Origin: UBA8752 sp049610565
GTDB lineage: Bacteria; Bacteroidota; Bacteroidia; Flavobacteriales_D; Sanyastnellaceae
Assembly (NCBI GenBank): GCA_049610565.1
Contig: JBMYZR010000005.1
Span: 1 to 64,000, forward strand
Direction: 5' to 3'
DNA length: 64,000 nucleotides
The number at the start of each line of letters is the position of its first letter. Position 1 is the stretch's first letter. The notes beneath the pieces were generated by a model. It searched no databases, was not told where the DNA came from, and saw nothing but the letters and a program-made list of their open reading frames with translations. Below are positions 24,250-31,847 of the stretch, in pieces. The position numbers and the translations under genes are program-made.

Positions 24250-24274
24250 GAACACGACAAGGCGTGTCATGTTC
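24250..24274. promoter_or_regulatory. 25-bp inverted repeat upstream of phrB, possible operator
   Basis: GAACACGACA - AGGCG - TGTCATGTTC: ten-base arms with nine complementary positions and a 5-nt spacer. It lies in the non-coding gap between the SDR gene and phrB, 125-149 bp before the phrB ATG. The size and dyad symmetry suit a dimeric regulator. Light-responsive MerR-type regulators (LitR/CarH) control photolyase genes in other bacteria, but I cannot assign this site. Confidence 0.4.
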
Positions 24275-24340
24275 ACACGGAATCGAAAAAAATCGACGTG
24301 AGCTGGGGTCAGGGGGGAGCAAACGGGGTGAAAGCCGGCA

Positions 24341-25285
24341 TCAACGCAGGATGTCCTGCAATGCGACATCGAGATTCTCGTGCTGGAATTTGAAGCCGGC
24401 CGCCAGGGTTCGGGCCGGCAGGATGCGATGGGAAGCCAGCAAAGCGTTGGCGGCTTCCCCGTAAAGCAACCGAATGGCCCATTGGGGCACCGAGGGCAAG
24501 ATGTGGGGCCTCCCGAGGGCCTGGGCGAGGCTTCGGCTGAACGCCTGCTGCCGGATGGGATTCGGGGACACGGCATTGAAGGCACCTTCCCATTGGCGTT
24601 GCTCCATGCTGGCGAGGAACAGGCTGACGAGGTCGTCGATGTGGATCCAGCTTTGCCACTGGGTGCCGGGGGACAGGGGCGACCCCAATCCGAGGCGGTA
24701 CAGCGGCACCAGTTTGCCCAGCACCCCTCCGCCGGTGGCGAGGACAAGTCCGGTGCGCAGCGCGGCGTGGCCTCCACCGAGGGCGCCAAGCGAGGCGGCT
24801 GCCGCCTCCCAATCCCGGACCACCTCGGCAATGAACCCGGAGCCGACGGGATCTGATTCGCGCTGGACGTGGTCAGCCGAGGGGTACCAACCTATGGCGC
24901 TGGCAGAGACGAGCCGGGGGGCCACATTGACGCGACGACAGGCTTGCTCGAGAAGGCTGAGGGATGCGATTCGGCTGTCGCGGATGCTGCCCTTGACGGC
25001 CGGTGACCAGCGTTGCGCCACGGTTTCGCCGGCGAGGTGCACAATGCAGTCGACACCGTCCAGTGCTGCGGCATCGAGCGCACCGTCAACGGGGTTCCAG
25101 CCGAACCCCTGAACGGGAATGCCTTCCCATTCCCGGATGCCGCGGGCGCTCCGCCCAAGCAGCCGGATTTCGGTCTCGGGCCGGTCAAGGGACAGCCGGC
25201 GGAGCAGGGCGCGCCCCACGAGCCCGGTGGCGCCGGTGATGAGCACACGCCGCGGAAATCCGGAAGGGGATAGGCCTTCGTCCAT
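24341..25285 (-). CDS. TIGR01777-type epimerase (SDR39U1/YfcH family)
   Basis: 314 residues from the ATG at 25285. The Rossmann motif is RRVLITGATGLVGRALLRRL (about residue 13). Further family motifs: VDCIVHLAGETVAQRWSPAVKGSIRDSR, the SASAIGWYP active-site region, and WQSWIHIDDLVSLF. A C-terminal DUF1731 follows (LPSVPQWAIRLLYGEAANAL and RILPARTLAAGFKFQHENL). The biological substrate is unknown. It lies upstream of phrB on the same strand but 215 bp away. Its upstream region carries the 20-bp sequence also found at yggS. Confidence 0.93.
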   Translation of the reverse strand: MDEGLSPSGFPRRVLITGATGLVGRALLRRLSLDRPETEIRLLGRSARGIREWEGIPVQGFGWNPVDGALDAAALDGVDCIVHLAGETVAQRWSPAVKGSIRDSRIASLSLLEQACRRVNVAPRLVSASAIGWYPSADHVQRESDPVGSGFIAEVVRDWEAAAASLGALGGGHAALRTGLVLATGGGVLGKLVPLYRLGLGSPLSPGTQWQSWIHIDDLVSLFLASMEQRQWEGAFNAVSPNPIRQQAFSRSLAQALGRPHILPSVPQWAIRLLYGEAANALLASHRILPARTLAAGFKFQHENLDVALQDILR

Positions 25286-25297
25286 GGTGTAAGAACC

Positions 25298-25317
25298 CCT
25301 GCATGGGGGCAAAGGTT
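25298..25317. repeat. 20-bp sequence upstream of SDR gene, identical to 5677-5696
   Basis: Second copy of cctgcatgggggcaaaggtt. On the minus strand it places AACCTTTG 5 nt before an ATG at 25304 that is out of frame with the SDR gene, whose ATG is 19 nt further on. At yggS the equivalent ATG is the gene start. Confidence 0.8.
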
Positions 25318-25374
25318 CGCTGAATGGGGCATTGGAGTCCGCTAAAAATTTCGACGAAACACAAAATTTAATAG

Positions 25375-25391
25375 ACGAATTCGTATCTTGT
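25375..25391 (+). promoter_or_regulatory. Palindrome ACGAATTCGT overlapping TATCTTG box, beta-propeller gene promoter
   Basis: A perfect 10-bp palindrome (25375-25384) shares its last T with TATCTTGT (25384-25391), which ends 5 nt before the ATG at 25397. The region 25343-25390 is an AT-rich island. A repressor bound to the palindrome would cover the -7 box; this is inference. Confidence 0.4.
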
Positions 25392-25396
25392 AGCGA

Positions 25397-27451
25397 ATGT
25401 TCCGCGCCGTGCGCAGCCTGTCGATTCTCGTCCATTTGGCCCTTCTCCTCGGAGGAGCCGGCCTTTTGACCCCAGCTCCCGGGCTGGCACAGGGGGGGTG
25501 CATCAATGGGTACGTCGGCGGACAGTGGCCGTGTGCCAACGTGGAGCTGATCAGCCAGGTGCCCAATGAGGACATGGGGGACATGGCAGCCAACGACCTG
25601 TGGGGGTGGACCGACCCCCTCGACGGCCGTGAGTATGTGCTCTTCGGCAAACGGGATGGGACCTGGTTCATTGAGGTCACGAACCCCCAACTGCCGCGCA
25701 TCGTCGGGGAGCTCCCCGCGACAGGATTGGCCAACAGCCTCTGGCGCGACATCAAGGTCGTCGGGCACCACATGGTCGTGGTGAGCGAGGCCAACCTCTC
25801 CCGGTTGCAGGTGTTCGATCTCACCCGGCTCCGGGATCACCTGTCCATCGGTCCGCCGATGGTCTTCTCGACCGACACGCTGCTCGACGGGTTCAGCAAG
25901 GCCCACAACGTGGTCGTGCACGGAGACTCCGACGGCGTCTACGTCTGTGGCCCCAACGGCATCGACGGCTTTCTCGTCTATGACTTTTCCTCCCCGGAGG
26001 AGCCGACCATCGTGGGCAGCTGGAGCGAAGCCTACGTGCACGACGCCCAGGTGGTGACGTATTCCGGCCCCGATCCGGATCATCAGGGCAAGACCATCAT
26101 GGTGGCGAGTTGTGCGGACGACGTGCGCGTCCTCGATGTCACGGACCCGACCGACATCGTCGAATTGTCCTCGACGGGTCCCGACCCATATGGCTACATC
26201 CACCAGGGGTGGTTGTCCCGGGACCAGCGCTTCTTTCTCCTCGGGGACGAATCGGATGAGATTTCCGGCCTCGTGGAGGAAACCACCACGTACGTCTTCG
26301 ACCTCGAGGACCTGGACAATCCGGAATGGATCGCCAGTGAGGCCCTCGGCACCCACGGCACCGACCACAACCTCTACGTGCGGGGCCATTTCGTTCACGA
26401 GAGCAACTACGCGGACGGATGGCAGCTTTTCACTTTTGACCCGGCTGCGGATGAGATGTTGGCCCCCAAGGCCCACTTCGACACCCAGCCGGAGGTGTCG
26501 GGGCCGTCATTCGCCGGAAGCTGGAGCAACTACCCCTATTTCGACTCGGGCACCATCGCCGTGTCCGACCAGGATCACGGGCTCTTCCTGCTCCGCACCC
26601 AGTTCGTGACAGCGTGGCCGACGTTTTCGGCCGTGTGCCCTTCCGACACGTTGACCCTGCAACTCGACATCGACGACTGCGTCGAGGGCCCGTTGGCCGT
26701 CCATCTGCCGGATGGCGTGGATTGGGTGTCGGTGGACAGTCTGCCCGGTCCGGGACAATGGACCCTCCGCCTTGCCGGGTTCGATTGGGAGGACATGCGG
26801 GGGATGACCCTGACCGTGGAAGGCGGTGGTGTGGTGCATGCAGACCGGGTCTACGTGGACGTCACCGACGATGCCCCCCATTACCCCGATGCCGATGGAG
26901 ACGGGTACGGGGTATACACCGGGGTGGTCTTCGGCTGCAGCCCCGGACCGGGCTATGCCCATGTGGCCGGCGATTGCAATGACAACGATGCCGGGGTCCG
27001 GCCCGGACTCGAAGACCCCTGCGATGGGGTGGACAACGACTGTGACCAGGCCATCGATGAGGATGGGGTGTCGCTCGCCTTCTACCTCGACCTCGATGGG
27101 GATGGTGTGGTCGGCGACATGATGTTCGAGTCCTGCACGCCCCCTCCGGGTGCGGCGATGGAGCCCGGTCCGGATTGCAACGACCTCGATCCCACGATGT
27201 ATCCCGGAGCGCCGGCGACCCTGACGGGCGTCGACAACGACTGCAATGGCTACATCCTCGGGCCGGAACAGCTCGACGGGGGGTGTCCGGGCGATTTGAA
27301 CGGCGACGATTTCGTCAACATCCAGGATCTCCTGGATTTCCTGAATTACTTCGGAAGCTCAGGATACCTCGAAGCGGACCTGAACCTCGACCAGCACGTG
27401 GGGGTCGCCGACCTTCTGCTGATGTTGGGGTACCTCGGAAACACCTGCTGA
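25397..27451 (+). CDS. Secreted choice-of-anchor B protein with MopE-like metal-binding and dockerin-type repeats
   Basis: 684 residues with a signal peptide (ending near APGLAQ). Residues about 35-395 match the choice-of-anchor B family, an LVIVD-like beta propeller (EYVLFGKRDGTWFIEVTNPQ, VVHGDSDGVYVCGPNGIDGF, YVHDAQVVTYSGPD). Two MopE-type metal-binding motifs follow: DCNDNDAGVRPGLEDPCDGV with DNDCDQAIDEDG, then DCNDLDPTMYPGAPATLTGV with DNDCNG. The C-terminus is a dockerin-type Ca-binding pair (GDLNGDDFVNIQDLLDFLNY; ADLNLDQHVGVADLLLMLGY). No T9SS sorting domain is visible, although the pair may serve anchoring. Substrate unknown. Confidence 0.88.
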   Translation: MFRAVRSLSILVHLALLLGGAGLLTPAPGLAQGGCINGYVGGQWPCANVELISQVPNEDMGDMAANDLWGWTDPLDGREYVLFGKRDGTWFIEVTNPQLPRIVGELPATGLANSLWRDIKVVGHHMVVVSEANLSRLQVFDLTRLRDHLSIGPPMVFSTDTLLDGFSKAHNVVVHGDSDGVYVCGPNGIDGFLVYDFSSPEEPTIVGSWSEAYVHDAQVVTYSGPDPDHQGKTIMVASCADDVRVLDVTDPTDIVELSSTGPDPYGYIHQGWLSRDQRFFLLGDESDEISGLVEETTTYVFDLEDLDNPEWIASEALGTHGTDHNLYVRGHFVHESNYADGWQLFTFDPAADEMLAPKAHFDTQPEVSGPSFAGSWSNYPYFDSGTIAVSDQDHGLFLLRTQFVTAWPTFSAVCPSDTLTLQLDIDDCVEGPLAVHLPDGVDWVSVDSLPGPGQWTLRLAGFDWEDMRGMTLTVEGGGVVHADRVYVDVTDDAPHYPDADGDGYGVYTGVVFGCSPGPGYAHVAGDCNDNDAGVRPGLEDPCDGVDNDCDQAIDEDGVSLAFYLDLDGDGVVGDMMFESCTPPPGAAMEPGPDCNDLDPTMYPGAPATLTGVDNDCNGYILGPEQLDGGCPGDLNGDDFVNIQDLLDFLNYFGSSGYLEADLNLDQHVGVADLLLMLGYLGNTC

Positions 27452-27463
27452 CCGCGGTACCGG

Positions 27464-29365
27464 TCAATCCGACCCCGCTCCCGAACGCAATTGGTTGCGG
27501 TGCAGCTCGGCGTAAAGCCCATTCTGCGCCACGAGTGCATCGTGATCGCCGCGCTCGACAATCCGACCGCCATCGAGCACGAGGATCAGATCGGCAGAGC
27601 GCACGGTGGACACCCGGTGCGAGATGAGGATGGACGTGCGCCCGTCCATGATGCGGCGGAGGTTGCCGAGGATGGTCGCTTCCGTTTCGGTGTCCACGGC
27701 TGACAGGCAGTCGTCGAAGATGAGGATGCGCGGGCGCTTGAGGATGGCGCGGGCGATGGAAACGCGCTGCTTCTGTCCTCCACTCAAGTTGACGCCGCGT
27801 TCTCCGAGCAGGGTGTCATAGCCTTCGGGGAACCCGACGATGTTGTCGTGAACGTCCGCATCGATGGCCGCCTGCTCGACGGCAGCGGGGTCCGGCGCGT
27901 CCTGCCCGAAGCCGATGTTGGCCCGGATGGTGTCCGAAAACAGGAACACATCCTGCGGCACGTAGCCGATGGCCTCCCGAAGTGCTTGCAGGTCGTGGTC
28001 GGGCAGGGGCACGCCATCGATGAGGACGGCGCCTTCCGTGGGGTCGTACAGGCGGGCGACGAGCTGGGCGAGCGTGCTCTTTCCGCTGCCGGTGCGGCCG
28101 ATGACGGCCAGGGTTTGCCCGGGCTCGAGCGTGAACTCGACGCCGTCGAGCGCTTTGATGCCCGAGTCCGGATAGGTCAGGCCGACGTTGCGGAACGCGA
28201 TGCGGCCCTCGATGTCTCCGCTGCGGACCGGGGCCTCCGGGCTGGCGATGTCGGGCTCGACGTCGAGGAAGGCGTTGATCCGGGTCTGGCTCGCCGAGGC
28301 CTTCTGCACCAGGGACGTCACCCAGCCGATGGAGGCGAAGGGCCAGGTCAACAGGTTGACATAGAAGACGAACTGGAAAATGTGCCCGAGCTCGAGGTCC
28401 CCCGCCAGCACGCGCAGACCGCCCACGTAAATGGTCAGGATGGTGCTCAGGCCGACCAGCATGACGATGATGGGCATGAACAGGGCGTCGACCTTGACCA
28501 GGTCGAGGGTGCGCGTCTTGTAGAGGTCCGCCTCGTGGGCAAACCGGGCTTCCGCCCGCGCCTCCCGGCGGTGGGCGACCAGCACGCGGATGCCGGCAAA
28601 GGCCTGTTGGACCATGGCGCTCAGCAGGCTCTGCTGGGTTTGGACGGCGTCGCTTTTCTGGTGGATCCGGGCGCTGACGAAGTAGACCGACACGCTCATG
28701 AAGGGCAGGGGCGCCAGGGACCACAGGGTGAGCGTCGGGTCGATGCGGACCATCACACCGACGGTGAGGACCATCATCGTCACCAGCGTGAGCCCGTACA
28801 TCACGGCCGGGCCGAGGTACATGCGCACCTTGCTGACGTCCTCGGAAATGCGGTTCATCAGGTCCCCCGTGGCGTTGACCTTGTAGAAGGCCAGCGGCAG
28901 GCATTGGTAGTGGTCGTAGATCGCCGCCTTGAGGTCGTATTCGATGAGGCGGCTCATCACGATGATGGTCTGCCGGGTCATGAAGGAGAACACCCCCTTC
29001 AACAGGTAGGTGATGAGGTACAGGACCGCCTGGAGGCCGGCGATGAGGCCCACGGCCCGGATGACCTCCTCGCGGCTGGTCGGCATGCCGAGGCCGGAAA
29101 CGTCGAGCGAGAGCCACCCCGCGAGGGCGGACAGTGTGGGCGGGAGGGAGAGGGCCGCGTCGCGGAACACCTCCGCGGCCGGGGTGCCCTCGGACAGGGG
29201 GAGCAGGAACCGGGTGTAAGCGTCCTGGAGCGCATTGACCCCTTCACCGATCACCACGGGGGCGAAGACGGCGAACGCATTGGTCAGGAACACGAAGATG
29301 AATCCGAGGAGCAACCTCCCGCGGTACTTCCACAAATACGGATTCAGTGCCGCGAGTGCGCCCAT
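27464..29365 (-). CDS. ABC exporter half-transporter (MsbA/BmrC-like), fused permease-ATPase
   Basis: 633 residues: six transmembrane helices (about 15-365), then a nucleotide-binding domain with Walker A GRTGSGKST (about 423), signature LSGGQKQRVSIARA (about 526) and Walker B ILIFDDCLSAVD (about 546). The residue after the Walker B aspartate is Asp where active exporters have the catalytic Glu, as in the degenerate halves of heterodimeric exporters. No partner half-transporter is in the window. Loop 120-150 is longer than usual. TAATTTCG lies 5 nt before the ATG, so it is transcribed alone. Lipid or drug export is likely; the substrate is unknown. Confidence 0.93.
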   Translation of the reverse strand: MGALAALNPYLWKYRGRLLLGFIFVFLTNAFAVFAPVVIGEGVNALQDAYTRFLLPLSEGTPAAEVFRDAALSLPPTLSALAGWLSLDVSGLGMPTSREEVIRAVGLIAGLQAVLYLITYLLKGVFSFMTRQTIIVMSRLIEYDLKAAIYDHYQCLPLAFYKVNATGDLMNRISEDVSKVRMYLGPAVMYGLTLVTMMVLTVGVMVRIDPTLTLWSLAPLPFMSVSVYFVSARIHQKSDAVQTQQSLLSAMVQQAFAGIRVLVAHRREARAEARFAHEADLYKTRTLDLVKVDALFMPIIVMLVGLSTILTIYVGGLRVLAGDLELGHIFQFVFYVNLLTWPFASIGWVTSLVQKASASQTRINAFLDVEPDIASPEAPVRSGDIEGRIAFRNVGLTYPDSGIKALDGVEFTLEPGQTLAVIGRTGSGKSTLAQLVARLYDPTEGAVLIDGVPLPDHDLQALREAIGYVPQDVFLFSDTIRANIGFGQDAPDPAAVEQAAIDADVHDNIVGFPEGYDTLLGERGVNLSGGQKQRVSIARAILKRPRILIFDDCLSAVDTETEATILGNLRRIMDGRTSILISHRVSTVRSADLILVLDGGRIVERGDHDALVAQNGLYAELHRNQLRSGAGSD

Positions 29366-29370
29366 GGCGG

Positions 29371-29378
29371 CGAAATTA
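29371..29378 (-). promoter_or_regulatory. TAATTTCG -7 box, ABC exporter gene
   Basis: Minus-strand TAnnTTCG, 5 nt before the ATG at 29365; it overlaps the 3' end of the upstream TonB receptor gene (stop at 29376). Confidence 0.6.
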
Positions 29379-31796
29379 GAACTTGAAGTTCCACGTCACC
29401 GACGGAAGGATCGGGAAGAGGCTCACCTGGTACGCCTGGATGTCCAAGGTGCCTTCCGTGACCTCGCCCTCGTTGCCGAAATAGATGAAGTAGGGGTTCT
29501 GGCGGTTGTACAGGTTGTAGACCGAGAACACCCATTGTCCCTTGCGTTCCCGGCCTTTTTTGGGGCGCGGTGTGTGCGTGGCCCCGATGTCGGCCCGGTG
29601 GTAGGCGGGCATGCGGAAGCCGTTGCGCTCGCCATAGACATCGAGCAGGTTGCCGTCCACGAAGTAGCGCTGCGAAGGCACGGTGATGGCGTTGCCCGTG
29701 CCGTAGATGAAGGTGCCGCCCAGCTTCCATCGGTCGTCGAGGGTCCACTCGAGCACCACGCTCAGGTCGTGGCGCCGGTCGTAGCGGGAGGGGAAGGCCC
29801 GGCCCTCGTTGAGGTCGTCGAAGATCCGGTCCGTCTTGCTCCATGTGTAGCCGACCCAGCCCGTCCATTCGCCGCGGCGGCGCTTCAGGAAGAACTCCGC
29901 TCCATAGCTGGTGCCGGACCCGAAAACGAGGTTGTTGTCGACGTTGTTGCGGACGTTGTCCTCCGGGGCGCTGCCCTCGGCGTAGGCCACGAGGTTGTCC
30001 AGCCACTTGTGGTAGACCTCGATGGAGGCCTCGATGTTGCGGTCTGCCCCGAAGTCCCGGAACCATCCGGCCGAAACCTGCGTGCCCTCCTGCGGGCGGA
30101 CCCGGTCCGAACTGGGCAGCCAGATGTCGCCGGGCAACGAGGTCGGGGACAGCGACGCGAGGTGGATGTACTGGAGGTTGCGCCCCACGCCGGCCTTGAT
30201 GGAGCTGCGGGGGCCGGTCGTCAGCCGCATGGAGAGCCGGGGTTCGAGGCCGGCCGCCGATCCGTCAAACAGGCCATAGCTCGCCACGATGTCGCCCGGT
30301 TCGTAGCGGATTTCCTCCGCTTCCTGAGTGGCGGCCAGGGGGTCGTCCGCGGGCGGCGGCACATACCGGGTGAAGGGGCCGGTCTGCAGGAAACCGCTCC
30401 ACCGGAGTCCGGCATTGATCCGCAGCGCGTCGCTCACGTCGAACTCGTCCTCAAGGTACAGACCGACCTCGTGGCTGCGCGTCCGGACCGCCTCGCCGAG
30501 GTCGAAGTCCACGCCGTTGGACGACGCGTAGAATTCGGTGGGGAGGAACGTGTGGTAGGTGTACTCGATGCCGGCCCGGACGGTGTGGCGCACGTTGGGG
30601 TAGAGGGTGAGCCGGGTCTTCAGGCCGCGGTCGTCGATTCCACTGCGGAAACCGAAGATGAAGCTGTCCTGGCGGGCTTCGAACGCAAACTCGTAGTCGC
30701 TGTAGGTGGCCGTGGTCGTCAAGAAGGCCTTGTCGCTGATGACGTGGTTCCACCGCCCGGTGACGGTGGCGTTGCCCCACGGAATCCGGCTTCCGAAGTT
30801 GGAGGCGTTGGACTGGAAGTTGAACACGTCCCGCCCGAAGTAGCCGCTCAGGTAGAACTGGTTCTTGGCCGAGGCGCGCCAATTCACCTTGGCGTTGAGG
30901 TCATAGAAGTAATAGCCGGACCCGGCGAAGGCGCTCTCGGGGTTGACGAAGGGTTTGGCCAACACGTCGATGTAGGTCCTGCGGCCGCTGATGATGAAGC
31001 TGGCGGTGTCTTTGACAAGCGGCGCCTCCACGGTGAGGCGCGAGCTGATCAGGCCGAGGCCGCCGCTCACGGCCGTGCGGCGGGCATTCCCCTCTTTGAG
31101 TCCGATGTCGAGGACCGAGGAAACGCGCCCCCCGAAGCGGGCGGGCATGGTGCCCTTGGTGACTTCGACGTCCTTGACGGCGTCCGCATTGAACACGCTG
31201 AAGAAGCCGAACAGGTGGGACGCGTTGTACACGACGGCATCGTCCACCAGCACCAGGTTCTGGTCCGGTCCGCCCCCGCGCACATAGAAGCCCGAGTTGC
31301 CCTCGCCCGCGCTCTGGATGCCGGGCAGGAACTGGATGACCTTCAGGACGTCCACCTCACCCAGGAGGGCGGGCAGCGACTTGATGGTTTCCACGCCCAC
31401 GTTGGCTTTGCCCATGTCGGTACTTTCCGTGTGGGCGGAGCGCTCGGCCTCCACCTCCGCCGCGGCCACGGCAATCACATTGGGCTGGAGTTCGACGTCC
31501 AGCGTCTGGTTGCCGTCGAGCGTCACCTCCCGGGTCTCGGTCGTGTAGCCGATGAAGGACCAGCTCAGACGGCGTTGTCCGGCCGGCAGGGTCAGGCTGT
31601 AAAAGCCGTAGGTGTTGGTGGCGGTGCCGAGGGATTGCCCCTCCACGATGACCGTGGCGCCGAGGATGTATTCGCCGGTTGCCGCATCGATGACCCGCCC
31701 GCTGAGCGTGACCTCCTGGCCGACCAGCCAGCCGGGCGCGAGGAGAAACAGGAAGAGGAGCGGGGAGAAGCGCGTGGTGAACATCACGGTGGGCAT
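29376..31796 (-). CDS. TonB-dependent outer-membrane receptor with carboxypeptidase-regulatory-like domain
   Basis: 806 residues from the ATG at 31796; a second ATG lies 12 bp further in. After the signal peptide (LLFLFLLAPGWLVGQ) come a CarboxypepD_reg-like domain (LSGRVIDAATGEYILGATVI, about 27-110), a plug domain (VIQFLPGIQSAGEGNSGFYV and RGGGPDQNLVLVDDAVVYN), and a long beta barrel ending in FPILPSVTWNFKF with the terminal aromatic residue of barrel proteins. No SusD partner is adjacent, so it is not a SusCD pair. The ligand is unknown. Divergent from the solute-binding lipoprotein gene across 51 bp. Confidence 0.93.
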   Translation of the reverse strand: MPTVMFTTRFSPLLFLFLLAPGWLVGQEVTLSGRVIDAATGEYILGATVIVEGQSLGTATNTYGFYSLTLPAGQRRLSWSFIGYTTETREVTLDGNQTLDVELQPNVIAVAAAEVEAERSAHTESTDMGKANVGVETIKSLPALLGEVDVLKVIQFLPGIQSAGEGNSGFYVRGGGPDQNLVLVDDAVVYNASHLFGFFSVFNADAVKDVEVTKGTMPARFGGRVSSVLDIGLKEGNARRTAVSGGLGLISSRLTVEAPLVKDTASFIISGRRTYIDVLAKPFVNPESAFAGSGYYFYDLNAKVNWRASAKNQFYLSGYFGRDVFNFQSNASNFGSRIPWGNATVTGRWNHVISDKAFLTTTATYSDYEFAFEARQDSFIFGFRSGIDDRGLKTRLTLYPNVRHTVRAGIEYTYHTFLPTEFYASSNGVDFDLGEAVRTRSHEVGLYLEDEFDVSDALRINAGLRWSGFLQTGPFTRYVPPPADDPLAATQEAEEIRYEPGDIVASYGLFDGSAAGLEPRLSMRLTTGPRSSIKAGVGRNLQYIHLASLSPTSLPGDIWLPSSDRVRPQEGTQVSAGWFRDFGADRNIEASIEVYHKWLDNLVAYAEGSAPEDNVRNNVDNNLVFGSGTSYGAEFFLKRRRGEWTGWVGYTWSKTDRIFDDLNEGRAFPSRYDRRHDLSVVLEWTLDDRWKLGGTFIYGTGNAITVPSQRYFVDGNLLDVYGERNGFRMPAYHRADIGATHTPRPKKGRERKGQWVFSVYNLYNRQNPYFIYFGNEGEVTEGTLDIQAYQVSLFPILPSVTWNFKF

Positions 31797-31803
31797 CGGG
31801 GAG

Positions 31804-31811
31804 CGAAAGTA
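31804..31811 (-). promoter_or_regulatory. TACTTTCG -7 box, TonB receptor gene
   Basis: Minus-strand TAnnTTCG, 7 nt before the ATG at 31796. Confidence 0.6.
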
Positions 31812-31835
31812 GAACCGCGGTGGACACCGCAGGTT

Positions 31836-31843
31836 TAACTTTT
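31836..31843 (+). promoter_or_regulatory. TAACTTTT box, solute-binding protein gene
   Basis: TAnnTTTT with 4 nt to the ATG at 31848; divergent from the TonB receptor box 24 bp away. Confidence 0.45.
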
Positions 31844-31847
31844 CCGC

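Noticed and set aside
29235..31838. Very long open frame on the plus strand opposite the TonB receptor
   Set aside because: Shadow frame of GC-rich DNA: the minus strand encodes an intact receptor with signal peptide, plug and barrel.
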